Below, piece by piece: positions 12,577 through 24,602 of a DNA stretch of 64,000 nucleotides. Under the pieces are notes generated by a model, which saw nothing but the letters and a program-made list of their open reading frames with translations, had not been told where the DNA came from and did no database searches. Every line of letters begins with the position of its first letter. Positions within the stretch are counted from its first letter, which is position 1. This DNA is from Hirsutella rhossiliensis. Lineage: Eukaryota; Ascomycota; Sordariomycetes; Hypocreales; Ophiocordycipitaceae. The stretch covers positions 2,418,001-2,482,000 of the forward strand of contig NW_025408672.1 in NCBI RefSeq assembly GCF_020360975.1. Reading direction: 5' to 3'. The position numbers and the translations under genes were made by a program.

Positions 12577-12972
12577 ATATCCCCCCTATAGGTTATTAGG
12601 ATAATAAAATATAAGGTATAGTAAGTAGCCTTAATTTTAATCTTAAAAGTAATAAAGTAAAAAGTTATTAATATCCTTAAAATTAAACTAAAAGTAAGAG
12701 TCCTTAAAGAAAGGTATAGGCCTTATAAGAACCCCTTTCTCTTTATAGTAAAGAAGGATAGAGGGCTATATATAATTAATTCTACTATATATATAAATAC
12801 TATTATAATAAGAGATATAAACCTACTACTTAATATAAATAAGTTTAGCGGCTACTTCTTAATATATAAGATCCTTTCCCTCCTAGACCTTTTTTTAAGC
12901 TATAATTAGATCCCTCTTAATATTAAAAGCTATAACTTAACGATATTCGCGATACTTATTAGCCTCTTATAT
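12577..12972 (+). pseudogene. Gypsy-2 copy A, reverse transcriptase N-terminal half
   Basis: Short translated stretches, read through stops, match the Ty3/gypsy RT palm and fingers. They include a KYRPYKNPF-like segment followed by VKKDRGL, then INLL(LN)INKFSGYF and a SLLDLFLSYN-like segment that corresponds to the conserved LIDLFSGYDQ of fungal gypsy polymerases. It aligns with 44004-44392 of copy B. It is separated from its continuation at 25652 by the whole Copia-2 element, inserted at a TATAT target. Confidence 0.88.
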
Positions 12973-13540
12973 TCTTAAGGTATATAAGTAAAAGCGGAAT
13001 TTTAGGAAATTAAGGAATTATATAAAACTATATAATAAAAGGGAAGAAGGAGTATAAGGCAGGATTTTTAATAGAATTTATTAGTAATATATTAGTATAT
13101 AGAAGAGGTATTAAAGTTAATAATTCTCTCTCTATTTACTATTAGATATACTATCTTATATAGATAATTATAGCTAAATAGAAGAACCTTTTAGGACTAG
13201 ATTTAAGCTGCCGTATAGCCCTAAGACTAAGGAATTTAGTAATACCTCGAGTATATTAGGAAGTATCTTAGTTCTACTAATATTTATATTTAAAGGAGGT
13301 TGGTCGTGCTAGTATTCTTAAGAGGTCTTAGCTAGTATTCTAAGCTAGCTCTATTTCTTCGATTCCCGGTTATACTATAACCGGCAGCCCGTTTAATATA
13401 TAATAATATATAAAATAACGAGCGATTCTCGCTTTATAATTTAGGATTTTATCTATAATTAATATACTACTTATTAGCTTATATAATCGGGAGAGTAAAT
13501 TATAGCTACTTTATTTATAGTAGGAACACTATTCCTTATA
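12973..13540 (-). repeat. Copia-2 3' LTR
   Basis: 568 bp uninterrupted LTR, the template for recognising the interrupted partner at 24603-25651. In the minus direction it starts TATAAGGAAT (from TGTAAGGAAC) and ends CCTTAAGA. It holds the empty site for the solo Copia-1 LTR that hit the partner (near 13099). Confidence 0.92.
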
Positions 13541-16500
13541 GCCTCCCTTAAAGTAGATTTATATACTCTTTACTAATTTATTTATAGTAGTATATATATA
13601 GGGTAAAACCTAATTTAGGAAAACTATTCTTATACCTTAATAGGATATATAAAAACCTATTCTTTTTTAGGAAAAGAAATTCCTTAGGTATATACTAATT
13701 AAAAAACCTATAGTAGGAAAAAATCTATAGTTATAATAATTATTTATATAATAACCTTATATAAGGTAAAACCTATTATTACTAGGAAAATCTTAATAAA
13801 TAAAAACCTAGTAAATATTTCTCTAGGAAACCTAAAAAAGAAAGGCTTAGTAAGGTAAAATATAGAAAGTATAATAAATATCTAAAAACCCCTTTTAACT
13901 ACTTAGGAACTTATATTAAGGATAGACTGTCTTTAAATTTATAAAGTAATCGAAGTCTTAATTCCTTTATAAAAATATTAGCTATATTATCTTTTAATTT
14001 AATATAAAAAACTCTAATTTCCCCTTCTCTTATACTAGTTTTAGTATAGTAATAGGCTAATTATATATACTTAGACCTTTTATAAAATTCTAGATTTTCT
14101 ACTAATATAATAGTAGTAGTATTATCTATTAAAATAAGAGGTATAGTATTAAGAATCTTAATAGATAGATCCTTAGTAATATTTTTAAAAAGTATATTTA
14201 AATAAATAGCTTCTTTATTTACCTCCTTAAGGCTAATATACTCTACTTCGTAGATAGAAAGGGTAACGACTTTCTACTTAGAGCAAGCCTAGCGTATTAT
14301 ATTATTATATATATAAAAATAGTAACTAAAAAAGGATTTTCCGTCCGTTAAATTTAACGACTAGCTAGAGTCGGTAAAACCCTTTATATATAGATAGGTA
14401 AAAGGTATATTATAATTATATTTAATCTTTAGGCTAGGGAATTTATTTAAATATTTCTAAATTATATTTAAAGCCTTAAAATACGTTAAGTTAAGCTTAG
14501 CTATAAATCTAGTATAGGAAATTATAGAATATAAGATATCTAGCCTAGTAAATAAGGCTAAGTATAATAGAGATCCTATTACTTTCTAAAATTATAATAT
14601 ATCTTCCTTAAAAGGTAATTCCTTTACTTTTATAAGCTTAAAGCTTACTATAGCGGGTAAATTTAAAGTTCCTAAACCTTCTTTATTAAATTCCTTTAAT
14701 TTATTTAAGGTATAATTTTCTTTAGATATATATAGCTCTTTATTTTTCCGGGTTTATTATAATATTTAGACCTAAGAAGTCTTTTATATCTCTTAAGATA
14801 GTAAAATCTAGGAATTTAGATAATTCTTAAAATAATCTTTCTTCTATTATAGATTTAAAGGGCCTTACTATAAGAAGGTCGTCGATATAAATTGCTAAGG
14901 CTATACTATAGTCCTTATTTATAAATACTCCTTTATCTATTAAAAGAAGAAGAAATCTAAGTTTATTTAGTATAATTTTTAAATAATTATACTAGAGCTT
15001 AGGACTTTACTTTAGGCTATATAATACTTTCTTTAGCTTTACTTTAATTTAACCGGTTTTATATAGGTCTAGGAATTTAGTTAATTTAATTCCTTTAGCT
15101 ATATAAGCTAATCTATATTTTAAATAATATTCTTTAAGAGCGTATTCTTTATAGCCTATAAAAAGATTAATATATACTTTACTATCTATATCGGTATATA
15201 TAAAGGCATTTATTATATCTATTTATAAAGCTTTAAATTCATAGATAATAGCTAAAATAAGTAGAATTTTAATAGATCTAGGTCTAGCTATAGTTAAGAA
15301 GGTATCTAGGAAATCTAAGCTATAGATCTACTTAAATCCCTATATTACGAAACGGGCTTTATATTTTATTATATTATTTTAACTATCCTTCTTAATAGTA
15401 TAGACCTAGCGGCCTCTTATAGCCTCCCTATCCTTAAGGAGGTAGGAAAATTCCTAAGTTTTATATTTAATTAGCTAGATAATTTCCTTAATTATAGCCT
15501 CTTTCTAAAATACTACTTTAGGGCTATTTATTACCTATTTATAGGTCTTTAGAATTTTTAAATCCTAATTTTCTATACTAGCTAGAATTAACTTTATAAA
15601 ATCGTAGTTTAGAAATACATTAACGTTAGGGTATTTAATATAGTTAATATTAAACCCTTCTAGCTTCTTAGGTAATTCTACTACTAATTTACTAGTAGTA
15701 GGAATAGGATCGTTATTTAGAGACTCTTCTTATATAAAGGGCGAGGGACCTTTATCTCTAGGTTCTTTAATAGCTTCCTTTATAAGGATATAGCATTCTA
15801 GCTTATTTTTATTTAGAATAGAATTAAAATTAAAGGTGTTATTACTACTAGAAACTTCTAGACTTTTTATAAATTTATTTTCTAGTATAGTAATATCTTT
15901 AGAGATAGTAATCTTTCTCTTAGTAAAATCCTAGATTTTATATATATTTTCTAAATAAGCTATAATTATTCCCTTAAAAGCTCTATTATCTAGCTTATCT
16001 TTAAGGTCTTTATTCTTATAATATATAAGGCTTGTAAAGGTCTTAATTTTATTTAAGGTCTCGAAGGGTAGTATTATATTATCCCTCTTTTCTATAAGAC
16101 TTTTAAATCCTATCGTAGAATACGGTGATCTATTATATAAATAGGTAGCTATTAAAATAGCTTCTCCCTATAGATATTTAGGAAGCCTAGTAGTAAATAA
16201 AAGAGCTCGTACTTTTTCTAATATAGTACGATTTATTCTTTTTATTCTACTATTAGATTCTAACGTCCGAAGAAGACTAGAACTAAAGGTAATTTATTCT
16301 TTTTCGTAGTAGAGCTTTATTTTATATATAAATTCTTTAGCATTATTAGAAAATGCTTCTCTAATCCTAGTATTTTTAGGGTTATTTTCTACCCTATATT
16401 TAAATTCTAGAAACCTATCTAGAGCTTCCCCCTTTTTTCGAAGAAGGTATATTTCTAGGTATTAGGTTCCTATATCTAGGAAAGAAATATAATAGTAATA

Positions 16501-17008
16501 TTTATTATAAATAGGTACTTTAATTAGCCCTTAAATATCTAATACTACTTTTTTTAAATAGGTATAAGACTTATATAAAGGTTATGTATTAACCTTATTT
16601 ATTACTTTAGCTTTAATATATATTTCGTTTTATCTTATTTTATTTTCCTCTTTTAAAGGCATTTTTATATCCTTATTATATCTTTTTAATATTTCTAAAA
16701 TAGCCCTACTATTTATATACCCTAAGCGTAAGTACTAAGTATAAAAATCTATATCCTTTACCTTTAAAGATATAATAAGGATTAATTAGCTTTCTAATAA
16801 AGGTTCTATAAGAATATAATATAATTTATTTCTAAGAAATCCTTTAGTAAGGACCTTAGCTTTATTATCTAATAAAAGGACTTTATTTCCTTCTATTAAG
16901 GCATAGCTATTATTAAAATAAGATTAAGATAGTATATTTACCCTTAATTTAGGTATATAAAAGCAGTCTTAAAGGATATACCTTTTATAATTATATAGGA
17001 GCTTAAAT
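13541..17008 (-). pseudogene. Copia-2 pol: RNase H, reverse transcriptase, integrase
   Basis: Minus-strand pol of a Ty1/copia element, broken by stops but with clear motifs. RNase H has VVTLSIYEVEYI at about 14240-14275 (canonical VTLSTxEAEYIA). The RT active site Y-I-D-D is still intact at 14878-14889. The integrase core has GLIKVPIYNKYYYYISFLD at about 16470-16530, with the first catalytic Asp codon at 16537-16539. The usual copia order, integrase upstream of RT, is kept. The region is cut on its right by Copia-1 inserted at TAAAT (17004-17008) and resumes at 23153. Confidence 0.9.
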
Positions 17009-17495
17009 TCTCGCGAAGAGAGATACGAGAAGTATATAAAAATGCACGAAGGTAAAATTAGAAGTAAGGGGTCGGACAAGTAGGGCAGAGAGATTTGATT
17101 CTTACGGGAGCAGTAATTGCGGTAGGGGAGTGATTGTTATATTGCCTTTATTTTCCTTCTTTCCTCTATCTAACGCCCCTTTTTATACCTATATACCATC
17201 TTAATTAATAAAGAAGATCCTGCTTAAAGAAGCTACTAATATCCTTTCGACTACCGAGCTTTTTGCCGGTTTTTACCCTCCTTTCTAGCCGTTGCCGGTA
17301 TATCCGTCTTATCTCTCGCTACCTCTATAGGAAGCTATCGCCACTTATGCTTCCCCTTATACCCCTACCCTCCTTTCTGTACCTCTTTTTAGCTCCTTCT
17401 TCCTTCTTCTATACCGGGTGTTTTTTTAGCTTCCTTAGTCCCTCTTACTAAGGGATATCTCCGAGAACTACGAAATCAGGCCACGCTTCGCGACA
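17009..17495 (-). repeat. Copia-1a 3' LTR
   Basis: 487 bp LTR. It begins TCTCGCGAAG and ends CTTCGCGACA on the plus strand, a 10 bp inverted terminal repeat. Inside it, 17263-17451 is the only sizable open frame, which is a pyrimidine-rich shadow and not a gene. Confidence 0.95.
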
Positions 17496-20400
17496 TACCC
17501 CCTTAGCTATGGCCTGCCCTTATAGTAAGGGCATAGCTAATACGGCTTCGGGCTAGTAAGCGTATAGAGGAGGTTCTTAGCTTTGCACTTCTCCCTTTAC
17601 TCGAGGAAAGCAGGGGCCCTTTTAGGTCCCTAGGCTCTTTTAGACCTACTTAAGGAAAAAGGGGCCTAAAGAGGGGAAAGTCCTATAAGAAAGGGGGGCC
17701 TTCTTAGAAGGGAAAAACCTAATTAAAATAGGGGGCCCTCTAAAGGGAAAAAACCTCTTCCTTTTCTTTAGCTATAGACGTTACCTTCTTATACGTGCTA
17801 TTAGCTCCTCTCATAGACTCTTAAGGCGGGCTTCTAAGGATAGCTTCTCTCGAACGTCTTCTAGCCTAATTTGCTATAAAAAGATAGCTAGCTTCTGCTT
17901 CGGTAGGGGCTTTATAAGACCGTCGGCTTTTATTAATGCCGTTAGAACCTAACGGACGGAAATAAGTCCCCTTTAGACCTCTTAGCGTAACTAATGCTAG
18001 TAGATATTAATATGCCGTAGCCGGGTCGATAGCTTGCTATTTTCCTCTATAAGAATCTATATAGTCTACGTGTTATCGCATTCTATAGCTAATAGGGTCG
18101 GGATTTGCAGTCGTAGAGATATTAGCAGCCGGCTAAGGAAAATCGCTTCTTTTAACGCTTCTAAAAGAGCTAGTAGCTCTGCCTCCGTACTTAAAGTCGT
18201 AACGGTAGCCTGCTTCGAAGCTCTCTAAGCAATAGTTCCTCTAAAAAGGGATATAATATACCCTTATAAGCTCTTTCTGTCTAAGGAATTGTCCGTAAAG
18301 GACGAATCGCTCGAATAAAGGAAGATTTCGGCAGCTTAGTTCCTTACCTGCCCTCCTAGGCGCAGACTATATAATCTCGTTAAATAAAGATAAAGGATAG
18401 CTCTGTCTGCTGCTTCTTAATGCCTAGGGCTAGGATTCTAGTTATGCCTAGCTAGCTAGGAGACCGTAAAAGAGATATCCGGTCTAGTAGAAATAGCTGA
18501 AAAAAGCAGGGAGCCTACCTTCTATTAATATTAGTGTTTCTCTTGCTCCCTAGCTTAAAAGGACGGATTAAGCAAAAGCTCTTCGTCTAATATAGGCATA
18601 GAGGGAAGCTTCTTATCGAGGGAATTAGGGAGGAATTTATAAGCGACCTTATCGATATAGGCGTCTTAGGTAAGCTAGATAGTCCGTTAGGACCTATTCC
18701 GAAGGATTCGTATCCCTAGGAACCACTTTAGCTCCCCTAGCCTAGTTATCTTATACCTTTATTGCAGGCCTCGTATAGCCTCCGTAGTAGCAGCCTCTTC
18801 CTCTTTTAGGTAGGCCTAGATAATATCGTCGACGTAGAAAAAGACCGTGATTTTACCCTTCTATATTATATACGGTTCCTAAGGGACTTTCTTAAAGCCT
18901 AGGGCTTCGAGGGAACCTATTAAATGCTATTGCTAAAGAAGGGGTGATCTTCGTAGTCCGTATAGAGCTTTCCTAAGCCGTAGAACCTTTCCTAGCTATT
19001 AGAAGCCTAGTAGAAGGCGTATATAGATAACTTCTTCTTCTTCCTCGAGTAGATAGTTAATAAAGGCGTTAACTGCATCTATCTATTCGAGCTCGAGGTC
19101 GAATTCTACTGCTATAGCTATAAGGGTCCGAAAAGACATCCCTGCTAGGGTGGTTGCCCTAGTAGGTAGATCCCCCTTTTCCTATTAATTCCCGCAGACA
19201 ACTAGCCGGGCTTTGCACTTTTAAAGGAAGCCGTGTTTATTAGTCTTATAAATAAAGACCTACTTATAGCTAAGGACCTATTTTCCTCTTGCCTTTTCCT
19301 TAAGGACCTCTTCGAAAGACCCTATCTCTTCGTGTAAGGCTAGGTGGTCTTTCTAGGCCTAGAAAAACTAGTCTTTAAAGGGTTGTTTTTTTAGCTGCTT
19401 TTAGTTTGCTAGTAGGTCCGGGAGGTCTCTTTTATATACCTTCCTTGCTAATAGAGGCTTAAAAAGCCGGCCTGCTATAAATGCTCCGTAGGAACCGCCT
19501 TCTATAGGCATTAGATAGAAGTCGGAAAAACGATCGAAATAGGGGAGAAACTAGTCTTCTTTCGTATCGGGCCCTATACCTTCCTTTGCTTCTCGAAGCA
19601 AGGATAAAAAGGCAGCCGGGTAATCCTTCGAGAGAGGTGCCTCTCTCACCCCCTTAGGGGTCGAGACGGGAAGACTAACTAAAAAAGCTACTTCTAGATC
19701 TTCTTCTTATTCCGTAAGAGGAGGCGTAGGGAGGTAGGCGTATTCTAGCTCTACTGCTTTCCTATAGTCTCCTTCTTCGTCTAGATCATCTAATCTAGCA
19801 GCTTCCTCTTCTTCTTCTTCGAAGTCGGCGTTATCCTCGACTACTTCGACGTCGGTTTCTTCTTCTATTTCCTCGTCTAGGGCCTCTTCTTAAGACTATT
19901 AGGAAGGGGGAATTTAGATCTTCTAAATTAGCTAACGTTAAGAGAGTAAGAGGGGCTATTAATCCCTCTTTCCGTCGAAGAAGCTAGATTCGTCGAAAAT
20001 TATATCCTTAGTCGAAATAACCTTCTATAAAAGAGGAATCTAGATCTAGAAGATATTCGTAGAATTATAACTAACGATGTAACTAATAAAGGCTCTAGGA
20101 TTAAGCTTTCTTTTCTTCTTCCTTTTTAGCTATACATCGGCAGTTATTACGTATGCCTTATAGCTATAGGCACGAAGGTAGGCTAGCGAGGCCCTCTTCT
20201 TTATAAAGAGCTCGTATAGGGATTTCTAGTCTATTCCTTAGGTAGTCCCTCTAGGGTCCTTATAGTCCCTTAGGCTCCTAGGGTCCCTTAGGGTCCGGTT
20301 CCGAAGGTAATAGGCGGTCTTAACGACTTCCCTCTAAAGGTCGTAGGGAAGCCTCGTAGTAAGTCTTATCGTACGGGCCCTTTCTATTATAGCACCCCCT

Positions 20401-22661
20401 GATCTTTCTGCCCCTCCGTTCTAGGCCTAGGTATTCGGTGCTAACGGGAGGGGTAAAATGCCCCTTTTTCGAAGCTAATTTAAGATATCCTTCGTCGTGC
20501 AGACTAGTTATACTTACTTAGGTAGGTCCGTAAGAAATAGGGGAAAACTATCCCTAAAAAAGCGTCTATAAAAAACATTACCCTAACGAAGCTTTCCTAA
20601 TCCCTAGAGACGTCGGTCTAGTCGACCTAAATTTCCTTATACGGCTGGTCCGGCCGTAAAGGCGTTCGTCTAGAAATTCGTCTCCTAGTCTTTCCTTAGC
20701 CGCAGTGTTCGCATTCGACGGTCTTTAGGCCCCTTATTCGTACGCCCTGTTATTGGCCTAGCTTATATAAAGCTAGGGGGCCCAGGTAACTAAGTCGTGC
20801 GTGCTAAAGAATGCCGTCTCCTTAGGCTGCTAGAAGAGGGTCTTTTATAGTAGACCTATTCCTCCTAGTAGGGAAAGCTAACTTCTCGAGAGATTCCTTC
20901 CTAAGGATAGGTCGGAATTCGAGAATAAATTAACTAAATTTCTCCTCGATAAGCCTAATAGTCTGATTCTTCTAGACTAGCCTCGTAGGCTTAGACGTCG
21001 TATCCTAGAAGATTCCTTCCTCTCGAAGAAGGCGGAAGGAAATCAGGCTTATTAAAAATCGAGGGCAAAAAGCTACCCTTTTTCTTCGAAGAATTCGCAT
21101 AGATTTATTAGGTAATTTTATCGTGAAATTCACCCTTCTATATCCTTCTATCCGTACGGTTAATTCCCCGGCAATAAGATATTCCTTTCGTGCCTTCTTA
21201 AAGGACCGGAATCGTAAGAGTATATTATAGATATCGAGGGAAGCACTAGAGTCAAGGATAGCTGATTTTTATAGGGGATAGTTAGAGGGTTCTAACGGTT
21301 AGTTTTAGCCTTATTGATCCGTAGGGAAGACGAAGGCCGGATTTACTATACTAACGATTTTTCCTCGAATTTACGGTAGCGGCGTTAGTTGCTATTTCTT
21401 AGTAACCCGAATCTCGTCTATCTTCTTCTATAACGAGGGGTCCTCCTTAAGAGACTGTTATACTGTTTCTCGTAGCCTCTTTAAAGGGTTGATTCCTTTA
21501 GGTCGGTTTTCCTCGAAGACCTGCTAGCAGTCCTCTAGCCGATAGGGCTTTTTGCACGCTTAGCAGGTAGGTCGATTCCTCCTCGTACGTTGTTTCTTCG
21601 AGGAATCCTTGTCCCGGTCCGGAAGGTCTGCTTAAAAACCCCCCCTTTTTACCCCTTATTGCTAATTTTAACGAAGAGGTTCGATTTCGACTAGTTCCCT
21701 GATTTTTCGACTAACGGACTAAAAGGTCTATTGGGGACTAGTCGGGCCGGGCTAACTAACGGGACCGGGGCCGGGCCCGGAGCAAGAAGCCGGGCCTAGG
21801 ACAGCCGTTAAAGACGGTGTTAATGCTCTCGAGGGAGGAGGAGCCGAAGGAGCAACAGCCGCAGCAGCAGCAGCGGGAGCCGCAGCAACAGGGGCTATAG
21901 CAGCTACTAGGGCAGTAGGTCGAGCCGTCTAGGTCGAGTGCTAGCCTCGAAGGAATAAGACTACTTACTATTATACTCTAGCAGCCTCTTCGTCTAGTTC
22001 CCGGCTAGCTTCTCGAAAGATAGTTAAGTAACCGTTACTAATAGGCATTATTAGCAGAGATATATCCCGTAGCTACTAGCCGGAAAGAGCTTCTATAAGG
22101 AAGTATGGGAGCTATTAAGGTCTCGAGCTTTAAAAGCTACTGCCTAGGAGTCTCTTCCTCTCGAAGAGAGATTAGCTTTGCGGCACTAATGGATTCCGTT
22201 ATCGCCGTACGAGCAGCCGTTAGTAGCTTCGTCTCGTAAAGGTATTCCTTTCGGTGACTCTCGTAGTCGCCTAAGGTAGCAGAAAAAGCTCTCTGTTATA
22301 TAGAGGTTAGCTTAGAGAAGAGGGTAGCTCTCTCTATAAAGTCCGTTGCCCTAGGTTAAAGAGGGGGCTCGAGAGGGTCCTGCTTATTAAAGAAGACCAA
22401 ATTATAGATAGTTCTATCTACCCGAGCTCGTAGCTCCTTTACCTACTTATCCTAATCTTAGGGCTCTATAAGAATCGTCCTACGGACCGTAGGGACGGTA
22501 GAGGAGTCGATTTTCGTTATTATTGCGGGGAAAGGTAGAAAAGTCGGTTAAAATCGGCTTTTCTAGTAAGAGGGGTAAAAGGAAGCTACGAGGGATGTAA
22601 GAAAGGTGCCTTTTATAGCAGCTAGAAGGTATAGGAATTCTATTCCTCCCGGGCTTATAAC
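17496..22661 (-). pseudogene. Copia-1a gag-pol, disrupted
   Basis: Minus-strand Gag-Pol. RNase H (SSTEAEL-like) lies near 18160-18215. The RT active site Y-V-D-D is intact at 18825-18836. The integrase C-terminal region typical of copia (GYLVGYD..NIF-like) is at about 20040-20180. A Gag zinc knuckle reading C-x2-C-x3-Y-x4-C (His turned Tyr by RIP) is at 21527-21565. An Ala/Pro-rich low-complexity stretch encoded by GCA/GCC repeats is at about 21840-21905. Stops interrupt all frames, and two deletions (near 20500 and 22110) remove Pol and Gag segments. The open frame at 18034-18228 on the other strand is a shadow of RNase H. Confidence 0.9.
22650..22661 (-). other. Primer-binding site of Copia-1a (initiator tRNA-Met half)
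   Basis: On the minus strand GTTATAAGCCCG follows the 5' LTR without a gap. With one RIP change undone (GTTATGAGCCC) it is complementary to GGGCUCAUAAC of the initiator tRNA-Met anticodon arm. Internal, half-tRNA priming of this kind is known for Drosophila copia. The same site recurs at each Copia-1, Copia-2 and TRIM 5' LTR in the window. Confidence 0.85.
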
Positions 22662-23147
22662 TCTCGCGAAGAAAGATACGAGAAGTGCATAAAAATACAC
22701 GAAGGTAAAATTAGAAGTAAGGGGTCGGATAAGTAGGGCAGAGAGATTTAATTCTTACGGGAGCAGCAATTGCGGTAGGGGAGTGATTGTTATATTGCCT
22801 TTATTGTCCTTCTTTCCTCTATCTAACGCCCCTTTTTATACCCGTATAGCATCTTAATTAATAAAGAAGATCCTGCTTAAAGAAGCTACTAATGTCCTTT
22901 CGACTACCGAGCTTTTTGCCGGTTTTTCCCCTCCTTTCTAGCCGTTGCCGGGACATCCGTCTTATCTCTCGCTACCTCTATAGGAAGCTATCGCTACTTA
23001 TACTTCCCCTTATACCCCTACCCTCCTTTCTATACCTTATTTTAGCTCCTTCTTCCTTCTTCTATACCGGGTGTTTTTTAGCTTCCTTAGTCCCTCTTAC
23101 TAAGGGATATCTCCGAGAACTATGAAATTAGGCTACGCTTTGCGATA
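22662..23147 (-). repeat. Copia-1a 5' LTR
   Basis: 486 bp partner of 17009-17495, with its outer end RIP-altered from CGCGACA to TGCGATA. It contains the open frame 22892-23125, which matches the shadow frame in the other LTR and has no coding support. Confidence 0.95.
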
Positions 23148-23152
23148 TAAAT

Positions 23153-24602
23153 ACTAAGTCCCCCTTTCCTTTTACTAATATAAAGGAAGCTTTTCCCTAG
23201 TAAACTTTAGACTTTATTTCTTTATAGTTAATAAGGAAATTCTTATTCGATACTATATACCTAGTAGCTCTAGTATTATAAATAAAATTAAAGATCCTTT
23301 TATTCTTATAACTAGGAAATCCTCCTTCTCTTAACTTTAAAACTAATTCCTTTATTCTAGGAATTAAGGCTTCTAAAGGTCTTAAAAGAGAGTCTTTATT
23401 AGATTCTACTATTAAGGTATTTATAAAGGTTAAAATTACCTTTAAATCCTTAGACGTTTATATAGGGGTCGGAGCCCTAGAAAGGTCTATAAGGTTAATA
23501 TCTAGGTCTATATTTTCTTACGAAGCTATATTTAAGACCTTATTACTATCGTTTAAATCGGACTCTAGCTCTATAATTTAAGCCTTCCTTCTTTTATTAA
23601 TAGTAGAAATACTACTAGAAGGGGATTTCTTCTTAAAAGAAGAAAGAGAAAAAGAAGAAGATTTTCTCTTCTTAGAAATTCGAGTCCTATTATCCTTCTT
23701 TCCCTTATTTAAAACCTAATAAGTAGGAGCCTTATTCGGGTATAATTTATAGTAATTTACTATAAGATACCCTGGTTTTTTGCATTCCTTATAATAAGGA
23801 GTATCTATAGAATTTCTATAGGATTTCTAAGGCTTTATTTATATTAAGAAGGCTTTCTCTAAAGATTTATCTATATCTTCTATTCTTCTTACTTTATCTA
23901 AAAGACTAGCTATTAAGGATTTAAGGGTAAATGCCGTAGAATTATACCTAAGGCTCTACGTAATATTTATAATATAGCTTTTAAATTCCTTATTAAGGCA
24001 ATTAAGAATCTATACTATAAGAATAACTTCTAGAATTTCTATATTATAGGATTTTAAATCCTTATAAATTTCCTTTGCCTTATAAAGGTATTTCTTTAAA
24101 TTAAAGTCCGAGGGACTAAGATTAAAGAGCTGCGTAATAAGCAGATAATTCGATGAAAGTTTCGACGGATTATATAGCTTTAAAGCTTATCTTACGCTTC
24201 TTTAGCATTTTTTAGACGCCGAATTTATATTAAGGGACTATCTTTAACTTAAAGGAATATTATAAATAAAGCCTCTATAGTCTATATATAATTTACTTAC
24301 TCTAGAGCAGTAATAAGCTTTTCTTTTATATAGATAGTATCTATCCTTATAGTTAATAAGGTATAATTTAAATTTCCCTTAAGTCTAGTAAATTTATATT
24401 CTTTCTATCTACCTATTTTATATAAATTCGGTATTATTTCGTTTATAGGGATCGAGAAGTCTAGACGGGAGTTTAAGAGCGTAGGAAGGTAAAAGAAGTT
24501 AGAGGGAATTTCGAAAGGAATTTCAAACCGGTATTTAGACAAGGAATTTTAAAGGTATAAGTTAATTTCCTAGCTTAAAAGGAGTAAGCTAGGCTTATAA
24601 CC
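23153..24602 (-). pseudogene. Copia-2 gag, disrupted
   Basis: 5' internal part of Copia-2 on the minus strand, between the nested Copia-1 and the right LTR. A Gag zinc knuckle is readable at 23752-23793 with exact C-x2-C-x4-H-x4-C spacing (YKECKKPGYLIVNY). Three of the four ligands have become Tyr through RIP and one Cys survives. The PBS GGTTATAAGCC closes the region at the LTR. Confidence 0.87.

Larger units (their letters stand above)
17009..23147 (-). mobile_element. Copia-1 copy a, full-length with perfect target duplication
   Basis: 6139 bp Ty1/copia element with LTRs of 487 bp (17009-17495) and 486 bp (22662-23147). It is flanked by the perfect 5 bp duplication TAAAT (17004-17008, 23148-23152) inside Copia-2. 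It is the least RIP-damaged Copia-1, with many CpG, CpA and TpG left. Terminal sequences are TGTCGCGAAG and CTTCGCGAGA on the minus strand. Compared with 27472-33525 it lacks about 80 bp near 20500 and about 140 bp near 22110, so it could not have been autonomous even without RIP. Confidence 0.95.

Noticed and set aside
17263..17451. Open frame of 62 codons on the plus strand
   Set aside because: It lies in a Copia-1 LTR and recurs in the partner LTR. It is a pyrimidine-rich frame with no domain.
18034..18228. Open frame of 64 codons on the plus strand
   Set aside because: It is antisense to the Copia-1a RNase H region (SSTEAEL on the minus strand), a shadow frame.
22892..23125. Open frame of 77 codons on the plus strand
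   Set aside because: It matches the frame at 17263-17451 in the other LTR of the same element and runs to the LTR end. Not a gene.
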